From the NCBI RefSeq assembly GCF_000218895.1, contig NC_015703.1, positions 2,431,001 through 2,495,000 of the forward strand: DNA of 64,000 nt. The letters run 5' to 3'. A program made the position numbers and the translations under genes. The notes beneath the pieces were generated by a model. It saw only the letters and a program-made list of their open reading frames with translations, made no database searches and had not been told where the DNA came from. How positions within the stretch are numbered: the stretch's first letter is position 1; each line of letters starts with the position of its first letter. This document shows positions 40,960 to 49,398 of the stretch, piece after piece. Origin of the DNA: Runella slithyformis DSM 19594 (GTDB taxonomy: Bacteria; Bacteroidota; Bacteroidia; Cytophagales; Spirosomataceae).

Positions 40960-43328
40960 ACAAGTTAATTCTTCCTTTTCTGTGCTGTTTGATAGGCACT
41001 GTATCCGCACTCATGGCGCAGCAACCGGCTGCTGCCAACTACCACGCCAATTCACGTTTTGAGCAAATGGGCACGCAACTGCCTACGCCCAACACCTACC
41101 GCACGGCCTCGGGCGCGCCCGGAAAAGAGTACTGGCAAAATCGGGTGGATTACGACATCAAGACCGAGATTGACGACGAAAAACAGCGCCTGACGGGCTC
41201 GGAAGTAGTCACGTACTTCAATAATTCTCCCGACGAACTGCGCTATGTCTGGATGCAGTTGGATCAGAATGTGTTCTCCAAAAATTCCATGTCGAACCTG
41301 ACCCGTACGAGTTCGGTCAATGAAAGAGGGATGCCGATGAGCACTACCATGCGTTCCATGATCGACAAAGACTACGGACACAAGATCACAGCCGTCAAAG
41401 ACCCCAAATCGGGACAGCCACTGCGCTATACCATCAACGAAACCATGATGCGTATTGAATTGCCTGCTCCCATTAAAACGGGGCAATCGGCGAGTTTTCA
41501 GATCGATTGGAATTACAACATTACCGATTTTCGCTTTGCACAGGGGCGCTCGGGGGCCGAGTATTTTGCCAAAGACAACAATTTTATCTACGAAATAGCC
41601 CAGTGGTTTCCGCGGGCGTGTGTGTATGATGACGTAAACGGCTGGCAAAACAAGCAGTTTTTGGGACAGGGAGAATTTACCCTGGCCTTCGGAAATTATA
41701 AAGTAGCCATTACCGTTCCCAATGACCACATTGTAGGCGCTTCGGGAGAATTGCAGAATGCCAACCAGGTACTTTCGGCTGAGCAGCTGAAGCGCATGGA
41801 ACTGGCCCGTAAAACGTTTGACAAGCCTGTGCTGATCGTCAGTCAGGAAGAGGCAACAAAGAACGAAGCCAATAAACCGACGAGTAAAAAAACCTGGATA
41901 TTCAAAGCAGATAACGTACGCGACTTTGCCTTTGCCACTTCACGTAAATTCATTTGGGATGCCATGAATGTAGAGCTGAACGGCAAAAAGATCATGGCGA
42001 TGTCGTTTTATCCCAAAGAGGCTAATCCGCTTTGGGGCCAATATTCGACCATGTTGGTGGCTCACACCGTGAAAACCTATTCCAAGTATACCTTTGATTA
42101 TCCGTACCCGGTAGCGCAGTCGGTACATGGACCCGTGGGAGGAATGGAATATCCGATGATCTCGTTCAACGGCGCACGCCCGGAGCCCGATGGCACGTAC
42201 TCCAAAGGCACCAAAGACTTTTTGATTCAGGTGGTGATTCACGAAGTAGGCCATAACTGGTTTCCGATGATCGTCAACTCCGATGAGCGCCAATGGTCAT
42301 GGATGGACGAAGGGCTGAACTCTTTTCTGGAATACTTAACCACCAAGGAGTGGGACCGCGACATGGGCGGCGACGTGGCCGAGCCGCAAAACATTGTCGA
42401 ATACATGCGCACCGACCCAAGCAAGCAGGTACCGATCATGTCAAGCTCTGACAACATCATGGGCTTTGGCCCCAATGCCTATACCAAGCCCGCTACGGGA
42501 TTGAATATTCTGCGTGAAACCATCATGGGTCGTGAGCTGTTTGACTACGCCTTCAAAGAATACGCCAATCGCTGGAAATTTAAACACCCCACACCCGCTG
42601 ATTTCTTCCGTACCATGGAAGACGCTTCGGGCGTAGATCTGGATTGGTTTTGGAAAGGGTGGTTTTACGGCACTCAGCCCGTGGATCAGGATTTGACCGA
42701 GGTCGAATGGTTTGCGTTGGATACCCAAAACCCCGAAATCAATAAGCCTTTGGCAAAAAAAGAAGCCGAGGCGAAGCGCAATACCGTGGCGCGTCAGCGG
42801 GATAAAGACTACATCAAAGAAAGTGTCGTAGAGAAAAATCCTGACATGAAGGACTTCTACAATACCTACGACCCGTACCAAGTGACGGAAAACGATAAGA
42901 AAAAATTTGATACGTATCTGGCAAGTTTAACGCCCGACGAGCGCAAGTTGGTCGAATCAGGCTTGAATTTTTATACCATTAAGCTTAAAAACAAAGGCGG
43001 TTTGCCGATGCCGGTCATCATCCGGATGCAGTACGAAGACGGTACCGATTCGGTCGCGCGTTTTCCGGCGGAGATCTGGCGTCTGAACGACCAAGATATT
43101 TCAAAGGTCATTACCAGTAAGAAAAAAGTAGTGCAGTGGACGCTCGACCCGTATCAGGAAATCGCCGACATTGACACTGAAAACAATAGTTTCCCGCGCC
43201 AACCCGCGCAACCGACGCGTTTCCAATTGTTTAAATCGCAGGGAATTCAGCGAGGCCCCAACCCAATGCGCGAGGCGCAGCAAAGTCAGCCGCCAAAAGC
43301 AGGACAGCAGGGCGGTGCCAAAAATTAG
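40956..43328 (+). CDS. M1-family metallopeptidase
   Basis: A 790-residue secreted zinc aminopeptidase-like enzyme. Signal peptide ending SALMAQ (about residue 22). N-terminal aminopeptidase beta domain about 40-330 (WQNRVDYDIKTEIDDEKQRL, FQIDWNYNITDF). Zinc site HEVGHNW at about 429 with the third ligand Glu in WMDEGLNSFLEYLT about 18 residues on. A long charged C-terminal tail (about 650-790, Lys/Glu/Gln rich) has no clear family. The exopeptidase GxMEN-like motif appears as VGGMEYPMISF. It follows the toxin gene by overlap, so it probably uses the TA promoter. Confidence 0.93.
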   Translation: MNKLILPFLCCLIGTVSALMAQQPAAANYHANSRFEQMGTQLPTPNTYRTASGAPGKEYWQNRVDYDIKTEIDDEKQRLTGSEVVTYFNNSPDELRYVWMQLDQNVFSKNSMSNLTRTSSVNERGMPMSTTMRSMIDKDYGHKITAVKDPKSGQPLRYTINETMMRIELPAPIKTGQSASFQIDWNYNITDFRFAQGRSGAEYFAKDNNFIYEIAQWFPRACVYDDVNGWQNKQFLGQGEFTLAFGNYKVAITVPNDHIVGASGELQNANQVLSAEQLKRMELARKTFDKPVLIVSQEEATKNEANKPTSKKTWIFKADNVRDFAFATSRKFIWDAMNVELNGKKIMAMSFYPKEANPLWGQYSTMLVAHTVKTYSKYTFDYPYPVAQSVHGPVGGMEYPMISFNGARPEPDGTYSKGTKDFLIQVVIHEVGHNWFPMIVNSDERQWSWMDEGLNSFLEYLTTKEWDRDMGGDVAEPQNIVEYMRTDPSKQVPIMSSSDNIMGFGPNAYTKPATGLNILRETIMGRELFDYAFKEYANRWKFKHPTPADFFRTMEDASGVDLDWFWKGWFYGTQPVDQDLTEVEWFALDTQNPEINKPLAKKEAEAKRNTVARQRDKDYIKESVVEKNPDMKDFYNTYDPYQVTENDKKKFDTYLASLTPDERKLVESGLNFYTIKLKNKGGLPMPVIIRMQYEDGTDSVARFPAEIWRLNDQDISKVITSKKKVVQWTLDPYQEIADIDTENNSFPRQPAQPTRFQLFKSQGIQRGPNPMREAQQSQPPKAGQQGGAKN

Positions 43329-43342
43329 TCAAATTAATTATC

Positions 43343-43373
43343 GTAGGGGCGGGGTTTACCTCCGCCCTTTTTT
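43343..43373 (+). terminator. 25-bp palindromic repeat, copy 2, acting as terminator
   Basis: GTAGGGGCGGGG, TTTA, CCTCCGCCC (25 bases) followed by six T. It matches copy 1 (18318-18342) at 21 of 25 positions. It terminates the M1 peptidase transcript; its end overlaps the TTTG box of the next promoter. Confidence 0.8.
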
Positions 43374-43400
43374 GTGCATATTATAAACCTTTTACTTTTG
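43371..43400 (+). promoter_or_regulatory. Promoter of the APH-like kinase gene
   Basis: TTTG at 43371-43374 and TACTTTTG at 43393-43400, spacer 18, a full consensus match, 33 bases before ATG 43434. Confidence 0.65.
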
Positions 43401-43433
43401 CCTTTTAACAAACCAAACGAGTAACTAAACCCG

Positions 43434-44507
43434 ATGAGTATTCCCAAAACCGATGCTCCCGTAGCGGTGCGTGAAGGCGAGCAATTGGATATTGCCAAAC
43501 TGAACGCGTATTTTTCTGAACAGGTGCCCGATTTCGGGATCGTTACGGAGGTCAATCAGTTTCCGGGCGGTTATTCCAATTTAACGTATTTTCTCAAAGC
43601 AGCTTCGGGCAAAGAGTATGTTCTGCGTCGGCCACCGTTTGGGGCGAAACACATCAAAGGGGCCCACGACATGGGGCGTGAGTTTAGAGTGCTATCGCTG
43701 CTGAAAGCGGCAGGCTATGCCAAAATCCCGTCGCCCATTGCGTATTGCGAAGATGAAAGTGTACTGGATTGTCCGTTTTACGTGATGGAACGCGTGCAGG
43801 GCGTGATCTTACGCGCTCACTCGGCCCCCAAAATGGGCATAGATACCGATACGTTCCGACGGCTGTCGACGGCGCTGGTAGACAATATGGCAGCGCTGCA
43901 TTCCATTGACCTTCACACTACGGGGTTGATTAATCTGGGAAAACCCGAAGGCTACGTGCAGCGGCAGGTGGAGGGCTGGTACAAACGCTATCAACACGCC
44001 CAAACCGACGAAGTGCCGGTGTTTGAACAGGTATACCAATGGCTCGTACAAAACCTGCCTGCCGAACATACGCCCACGCTCATTCACAATGATTACAAAT
44101 ACGATAACGTGGTGCTCAATGCCAACGACCTGACCGATATTCTGGCCGTGCTGGATTGGGAAATGACCACTGTGGGCGACCCGCTCATGGATGTGGGCAC
44201 TTCACTCTCGTACTGGTCAGAAGCCACGGACGGGGCGTTTGAAAAAAGCTTCAATTTGACGTGGCTCCCGGGCAACTTTACGCGTCGGGAGTTTGCAGAC
44301 CGGTACGCCCGGCAAAGCGGGCGCGATGTGTCCAACATTCTGTATTATTACGTTTTTGGATTGTTTAAAAACACGGTGGTCATCCAACAGATCTACGCGC
44401 GCTGGAAACAGGGATTCAGCAAAGACGAACGCTTCGCGGGCCTGCTTATGGGCGTTCATTCCCTGAGTACTACGGCGGCAAAAGCGATTGAGCGGGGGCG
44501 TATTTAA
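43434..44507 (+). CDS. Phosphotransferase family protein (APH fold, ACAD10/11-like)
   Basis: A 357-residue kinase-fold protein. FPGGYSNLTYFLKAASGKEY then VLRRPPFG (about 43-70) is the ATP loop with its Lys-equivalent; HNDYKYDNVVLNANDLTDIL (about 220-239) is the catalytic loop and AVLDWEMTTVGDPLMDVG (about 240-257) holds the metal-binding DxE. This is the APH family, in the branch seen fused to acyl-CoA dehydrogenases in animals. Substrate unknown; a hydroxyacyl-CoA-related phosphotransfer has been proposed for that branch. Confidence 0.88.
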   Translation: MSIPKTDAPVAVREGEQLDIAKLNAYFSEQVPDFGIVTEVNQFPGGYSNLTYFLKAASGKEYVLRRPPFGAKHIKGAHDMGREFRVLSLLKAAGYAKIPSPIAYCEDESVLDCPFYVMERVQGVILRAHSAPKMGIDTDTFRRLSTALVDNMAALHSIDLHTTGLINLGKPEGYVQRQVEGWYKRYQHAQTDEVPVFEQVYQWLVQNLPAEHTPTLIHNDYKYDNVVLNANDLTDILAVLDWEMTTVGDPLMDVGTSLSYWSEATDGAFEKSFNLTWLPGNFTRREFADRYARQSGRDVSNILYYYVFGLFKNTVVIQQIYARWKQGFSKDERFAGLLMGVHSLSTTAAKAIERGRI

Positions 44508-44511
44508 CAAA

Positions 44512-44562
44512 CGGATGCCGGAAGACACCGGACGGTCCGGGCGGCAGAACCGAGCGACTGCT
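44512..44562. repeat. Dispersed intergenic repeat, copy B
   Basis: CGGATGCC, 22 bases, then CGGCAGAACC and GAGCGACTGCT. It matches copy A at 29864-29909 in both halves (20 of 21 bases on the right), with a slightly longer middle. Confidence 0.65.
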
Positions 44563-44564
44563 TC

Positions 44565-44903
44565 TTAAAACGCCCTTTTAATATAGGCTCCTAAATAGCT
44601 GCCGGCAAAGATGGGAATGAACTGTAAAAAAGCGGTGAACCGGGTTGCGTCGGCGTCGAAAGGAGAAATCAGGCGGAGATCACTGATAAGAAAATACAAT
44701 CCGACAACCAACATTGTCAGCTCGATGGCAAGAATCCATCCTTTGCGCGGCTGAAGCACTCCTACCCCGATGCCCGAAAGTACCCCGATCAGAAATGGCA
44801 AATGGACCGTAGGTCCGTAAAAGCAGCTCAGGGCTAAAACGGTACCGATAAAAATGGTAAGAAGGGCGTCGCGCGTGAGGGTTTTGTTCCAAAATGGCTC
44901 CAT
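44565..44903 (-). CDS. Small four-helix membrane protein, unknown function
   Basis: A 112-residue hydrophobic protein with about four transmembrane segments: LLTIFIGTVLALSCFYG, FLIGVLSGIGVGVL, ILAIELTMLVVGLYFLI and LQFIPIFAGSYLGAYI. No family was recognised. It is encoded alone between the convergent kinase gene and the TolC gene. The codon usage and clean helices support a real gene. Confidence 0.65.
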   Translation of the reverse strand: MEPFWNKTLTRDALLTIFIGTVLALSCFYGPTVHLPFLIGVLSGIGVGVLQPRKGWILAIELTMLVVGLYFLISDLRLISPFDADATRFTAFLQFIPIFAGSYLGAYIKRAF

Positions 44904-44980
44904 ATACAGACCTTTGTCAATGAAAAAACAGAGTTTATTGACAAAGGTAAAGCAAAGCCGGGCAAGGAAGTATACTTTTC

Positions 44981-46312
44981 TTATTTAACGTCTGATACGA
45001 TTGAACTGCTCAGGCGCAGGAGTTCGATTTCCGTCACTTTGACGTTATAGGCCGCTTCGATCAGGCGTGATTCCGTAGCGACGGCGTTGCGTTGCGCTTC
45101 TCTGAATTCGATGGCCGTGGAGTTTCCGAATTTATAACGGTCAAAGGCCAAATCTACGTTTTGACGGGCAATTTTGAGGTTTTGTTCTTCAAGACCAAAC
45201 AGCGCGATACTGTTGCGGTAGGTGTTGTACGTACGTTCTAAAGCCGAAAGAAGTTGTACGGCCAAGTCAGATTCCTGATATTCGGCAATCATGGTCCCGA
45301 TTTTGGCGTTGGCTTCCCGTCGCCGCTGATTATAACCGTCATAGATCGGGATCACCAAGCGCGCTCCGTAGTTGAGAGAGCCATTTCGGCTGGTTTTTAC
45401 CCCAAACCCGACTTCGTTGTTAAGGGTGTTATATCCATAACTTCCGAGCAAATCCACTTGGGGCAAGCGTGTCGATTTTACTTCCCGTTCTATCACTGAC
45501 GCAATTTTACGGTTTTGGTTGGCCGCGATCAAATTGGGGTTTTGGCTTTTTAAATTTTGTTGTAACTGAACCAATTCCAAATCTTTGCGAAACGTAATCG
45601 TATCCGGAATGGCAAAATCAACGGTGAGATCCCGCATCAGCAGGGCATTGAGGTTTACTTTGGTGTTTTGCAGAAATTGCTCCTGCGCCACCAATGCGGC
45701 CTGATCACCGTTGTAATCTACCTGCGCGGCCAAATATTCCGATTTGGATGTGGCTCCCACTTCGTAATTGGCCTTGGCCAACTCGCGGCGGGTACTTGAA
45801 ATATCCAACGCATCTTTGAGCGATTCCAGCCGCTGTTTTTGGCGAATCACGTCATAATAAGCAGCCGCTACCTGCGCTACGGTATTTTCGATGTTGATCT
45901 TAACGGTGGTTTTTCCCAATTGTTCGATTTCGCGCAGGCGTTCAGCGGTGGCAAACATGCCCATGCCGTCAAAGACCGTCCAAACTAAGTTCACACCGGA
46001 AGCGGAGTTGCGGTTATGAACGCCTCGTTGGACGAGTGGCTCGCGAGTGGCGGTTCCCAAGGGGAAAAATGTTTGGTTGACGCTGTTGTTATTGAAGTTG
46101 GCCTGCGTCGAACCCGTCACAATGGGCAGCATACCCGCATTGCCCCGGGTATTGTCGTTGTGCGCAATGGCTTCCCGACTGCGGGCAATTTTGATGGCGT
46201 AATTCTTTTCAAGCGCCACCGAGATGGCATTTTCCAGGGTCAATAATTCTTGAGAAAAGGAAGCAAAGGAGGATATAAAAAGAACAAACAGCAGCGGAAA
46301 AATTCGTGTCAT
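44981..46312 (-). CDS. TolC-family outer-membrane efflux protein
   Basis: About 443 residues from ATG 46312, chosen because MTRIFPLLFVLFISSFASFS is a signal peptide; the frame runs 35 codons further upstream without a sensible start. The two OEP repeats are visible: LENAISVALEKNYAIKIARS near the start, VAQVAAAYYDVIRQKQRLES with YEVGATSKSEYLAAQVDY, and the second copy LERTYNTYRNSIALFGLEEQ with YKFGNSTAIEFREAQRNA. TolC proteins form the exit channel of efflux pumps or type I secretion. No inner-membrane pump genes are adjacent. Confidence 0.92.
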   Translation of the reverse strand: MTRIFPLLFVLFISSFASFSQELLTLENAISVALEKNYAIKIARSREAIAHNDNTRGNAGMLPIVTGSTQANFNNNSVNQTFFPLGTATREPLVQRGVHNRNSASGVNLVWTVFDGMGMFATAERLREIEQLGKTTVKINIENTVAQVAAAYYDVIRQKQRLESLKDALDISSTRRELAKANYEVGATSKSEYLAAQVDYNGDQAALVAQEQFLQNTKVNLNALLMRDLTVDFAIPDTITFRKDLELVQLQQNLKSQNPNLIAANQNRKIASVIEREVKSTRLPQVDLLGSYGYNTLNNEVGFGVKTSRNGSLNYGARLVIPIYDGYNQRRREANAKIGTMIAEYQESDLAVQLLSALERTYNTYRNSIALFGLEEQNLKIARQNVDLAFDRYKFGNSTAIEFREAQRNAVATESRLIEAAYNVKVTEIELLRLSSSIVSDVK

Positions 46313-46465
46313 ACAAGCAAAAACGAAATAGGTTAGCTTTATTTTGTCATGTCGTTCAGCATCTATTAAGGGGAAGATAGATCCCAACAGGGCGACAAAA
46401 CGCGTTTGACGTTTCAAAAATAACTTTTTATAGCGTAGCTTTAAGCATCAATTAAACCCGACACG

Positions 46466-48097
46466 ATGAAAAACTACTTTTACGCGCTATTCGCCGCCTT
46501 TTTAGCGTCATGCTCAAGCCAAAATAAAGCTGACCTAATCGTCTATAATGCGGCCGTTTACACCGTCGATTCCACCTTCAGCAAAGCCTCTGCCTTTGCC
46601 GTCAAAGAAGGGAAATTTGTGCTGATCGGCGACTCGGCTTCGGTGTTTGGAGCGTATCAATCCGATTCCGTGGTCGATGCCGCCGGCAAGGCCGTATATC
46701 CGGGATTGTACGATGCCCACGCGCATTTTTATGGCTTGGGACAAAAGCTCGATCAGGCAGACCTGGTGGATACGCAGTCGGCCGAAGAGGTGGTGGAACG
46801 TTTGAAGAAGTACCAAACCGATCACCCCGACCGCGTATGGATCATCGGGCGCGGCTGGGACCAGAATGATTGGACAGCCAAGCAGTTTCCCGATAAAGAA
46901 CTGTTGGACAAAGCCTTCCCCAATAATCCCGTCTATTTGACCCGCATCGACGGGCACGCGGCTTGGGTAAACTCCAAGGCGCTGCAATTGGCCAAAATCA
47001 CGGGTGAAACGAAAGTAGACGGCGGTGCTATTCCTCTGAAGAACGGACAGCCAACGGGCATTCTGGTCGACAACGCCATGCGTTTGGCGCGGGCGGCCAA
47101 TCCTCAGCCGTCGGAAGCTGAGATCAAAGACATGCTGCTCAAAGCGCAGGAAGTGTGTTTTTCCTACGGCCTGACCAACGTGGGCGACGCGGGCGTATCG
47201 TCGGAAGTGATCGACCTGATGGATAATTTGCAGAAAAAAGGAGAACTGAAAATACGGCTTTATCCGATGGTGAGCATCAATCAGGAAAATGTGGATAAAA
47301 TGTTGAAAAAAGGCGTGTACGTGACCGACCGCCTCAATGTGCGTTCCTTCAAAATCTACGCCGACGGTGCGTTGGGCTCGCGGGGAGCGTGTCTGCTCAA
47401 GCCTTACAGTGATGCACCAACCACCGGGTTTTTGTTGCTGAGTCCTAAAGAACTGGAAAGTTTTGTAAAGCAAATTGCCAATAGTGAGTTTCAGGCCAAT
47501 ACACACTGCATTGGCGACTCAGCCAACCGCCTGATGCTCAATCTGTATGCCAAATACCTAAAAGGAAAAAACAACCGTCGCTGGCGCATTGAGCACGCCC
47601 AGATCGTGGACGCGGCTGATGTACCTACGTTTGGGAAATTCAATATTCTGCCTTCTGTACAACCCACCCATGCCACCTCTGATATGTATTGGGCGGCGGA
47701 ACGGTTGGGGAAAGTGCGCGAAAAAAATGCTTATGCATTTCAGGAATTATTTAAACAAAACGGCAAAATTACCTTCGGAACGGACTTTCCGGTGGAGGCC
47801 GTTTCACCGTTCTATACATTTCATTCGGCAGTGTATCGGCAGGATGCCAAAGGCTTTCCGGAGGGTGGCTACCAAATGGAAGGCGCGCTCAGCCGCGAAC
47901 AAACCCTGCGCGGCATGACGATCTGGGCCGCTTACGGCAATTTTGAAGAAGGCCGTTTGGGCAGTATCGAAAAGGGCAAAGCCGCCGATTTTATCATTCT
48001 GGAAAAAGACCTGCTGACGGCTCCCGCCAACGAGCTTCGCGAAGTAAAAGTACTGAAAACCTACGTAGCGGGCGAGAAGGTGTTTGAGCGGAAATAG
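46466..48097 (+). CDS. YtcJ-like amidohydrolase lipoprotein
   Basis: A 543-residue protein with a lipobox AFLASC (Cys about 16). Amidohydrolase-superfamily features: KAVYPGLYDAHAHFYGLGQ with the metal HxH (about 90), FKIYADGALGSRGACLLKPY (metal-bridging region, about 297-316), HCIGDSANRLML (about 350), WRIEHAQIVD (about 376) and the final metal Asp in ITFGTDFPVE (about 437). The lipid-anchored YtcJ type acts on amides or related bonds of unknown substrates. Divergent from the TolC gene. Confidence 0.9.
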   Translation: MKNYFYALFAAFLASCSSQNKADLIVYNAAVYTVDSTFSKASAFAVKEGKFVLIGDSASVFGAYQSDSVVDAAGKAVYPGLYDAHAHFYGLGQKLDQADLVDTQSAEEVVERLKKYQTDHPDRVWIIGRGWDQNDWTAKQFPDKELLDKAFPNNPVYLTRIDGHAAWVNSKALQLAKITGETKVDGGAIPLKNGQPTGILVDNAMRLARAANPQPSEAEIKDMLLKAQEVCFSYGLTNVGDAGVSSEVIDLMDNLQKKGELKIRLYPMVSINQENVDKMLKKGVYVTDRLNVRSFKIYADGALGSRGACLLKPYSDAPTTGFLLLSPKELESFVKQIANSEFQANTHCIGDSANRLMLNLYAKYLKGKNNRRWRIEHAQIVDAADVPTFGKFNILPSVQPTHATSDMYWAAERLGKVREKNAYAFQELFKQNGKITFGTDFPVEAVSPFYTFHSAVYRQDAKGFPEGGYQMEGALSREQTLRGMTIWAAYGNFEEGRLGSIEKGKAADFIILEKDLLTAPANELREVKVLKTYVAGEKVFERK

Positions 48098-48277
48098 GCA
48101 ACCGTATTTGGCATAATCATCGGTCGGTTTGGCTGCTGTGTTCAGACTGACCGATGAATTACGGCTCAATATTGGACAATTTTGTAGTGTTATTTTTTGA
48201 AAATCTATTGTAAAGCTCAGACAAATCACGGAAGTTTGGAATAATTCGACTCAACGTTTAGATGTATTCCAACTTTT

Positions 48278-48652
48278 ATGCTTTCACACCATCAGCTTGT
48301 ATTGGTACAGCGAGCCGACGATTTGATCACCGCCAAATCTACAGGCACACCCCGCCAAATGGCAAAACGCCTTGGGATTTCAGAAAGAGCGTGGTATTAC
48401 CAGCTCGACCAACTCCGTAACGACTACGGATTCCCGATTGTTTACTGCCGCTTCAGGTGCAGTTACTACTACACCGACGACGCTTCTCATTGGGAAGATT
48501 TCCTGCAAAAATTCCTTAATTACCCCCTCTATAACACAAATAGGGGGGGTAATTTTTTGATTATCAACTACTTAAAATTTAATTATCAAAGCTATGAAAA
48601 ATCCATCAAAAAAAATGGCTCACTGCAAGCCGTTTGCAGTGGCAACTCCTAA
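48278..48652 (+). CDS. Small HTH protein, C-terminus running through a terminator-like hairpin
   Basis: A 124-residue frame. A helix-turn-helix lies at about 24-50 (GTPRQMAKRLGISERAWYYQ, LDQLRNDYGFPIVYCR). Only the first 80 or so residues look conserved in style. The rest crosses a 14-bp hairpin (48518-48554) with a G7 tract and overlaps the next gene by 59 bases in another frame. If the tract had one G more or fewer, the frame would end within a few codons, so the true C-terminus may be near residue 90. It probably regulates the two genes after it. Confidence 0.6.
   Translation: MLSHHQLVLVQRADDLITAKSTGTPRQMAKRLGISERAWYYQLDQLRNDYGFPIVYCRFRCSYYYTDDASHWEDFLQKFLNYPLYNTNRGGNFLIINYLKFNYQSYEKSIKKNGSLQAVCSGNS
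48518..48558 (+). terminator. Intrinsic terminator or attenuator with G7 tract
   Basis: AATTACCCCCTCTA pairs with TAGGGGGGGTAATT (one G-T wobble), loop TAACACAAA, then a T run. It lies inside the HTH reading frame and upstream of the barrel gene. Confidence 0.75.
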
Positions 48653-49387
48653 CATTGTGATGTTGATCAACGATGGCCACCGCCCAAACGCCCGCAAGCA
48701 AGTAGGCACCACCCCAAAACTGAAAGACATATTTTTGAAAACGACCACACGATTACTGTTTATTTTAATCCTTGGGTTTGGGAGTGAACTCAAGGCACAG
48801 GAGTCAGTAGACAAAGAAGTAAAACCTCACGATTGGGAAATTGGGTTGGATATAAGACCCTTCTTTGACACGCCTATCAATGTAGGAATAATGGTAAAAA
48901 GAAGCTTGAAAGATAAAACCAAAGCAATTCGTTTCCGAACTGCTCCTAAGTTTTACAACACCAACAATAAAACGTACCCAGGTATTGGTGGAACCAATTT
49001 TTTAAATGGTTTGATTTAGGCATTGAGAAACGAAAGCAATCCGGCAAGTTTGTGTTCTATTACAGTAGCGACTTACGTTTTATCTATCAACTTCAAGCTA
49101 CAAATGTAGGCATCGGCATTAACCAACAAGCCCCATCACTTGTAAGAGATTATTACCGACACATTGCTGTAGGTATTGTGGGGGTAATAGGCGGTAAGTT
49201 CTTTTTAAATCATCATCTATCCTTATCTGCCGAAAGTACTTTGTCATTGACACATGGTTGGACAAGACGTGAAATGGGGGAAGTAGATTTTAATCTACGA
49301 CCTATCAATCTCTCAATTGAGGAAACTTCTGGGGTAGCATTATCCCTAAATGGAATAGCGGCTTTCATGATTAGTTATCATTTTTAA
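48594..49387 (+). pseudogene. Putative outer-membrane protein, frameshifted at a T6 run
   Basis: The first part (48594-49019) holds a signal-peptide-like segment (RLLFILILGFGSELKAQ, after an odd 45-residue leader; a TTG at about 48735 is an alternative start) and barrel-like strands (DWEIGLDIRPFFDTPINVGI, AIRFRTAPKFYNTNNKTYPG). It reaches TAG just after GTNFLNGLI. The next frame continues as KWFDLGIEKRKQSGKFVFYY and DLRFIYQLQA to 49387 with a barrel-type C-terminus (IAAFMISYHF). Adding one T to the six at 48998-49003 joins both as GTNFFKWFDLGIEK in a 264-residue protein. So one base has been lost, in the DNA or in the reads. Confidence 0.78.
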
Positions 49388-49398
49388 ATTCTCATCAA

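Noticed and set aside
46535-47506. Long open frame (323 codons) on the minus strand opposite the amidohydrolase gene
   Set aside because: It mirrors a well-supported gene with all motifs on the plus strand, has no family features and reflects codon bias.
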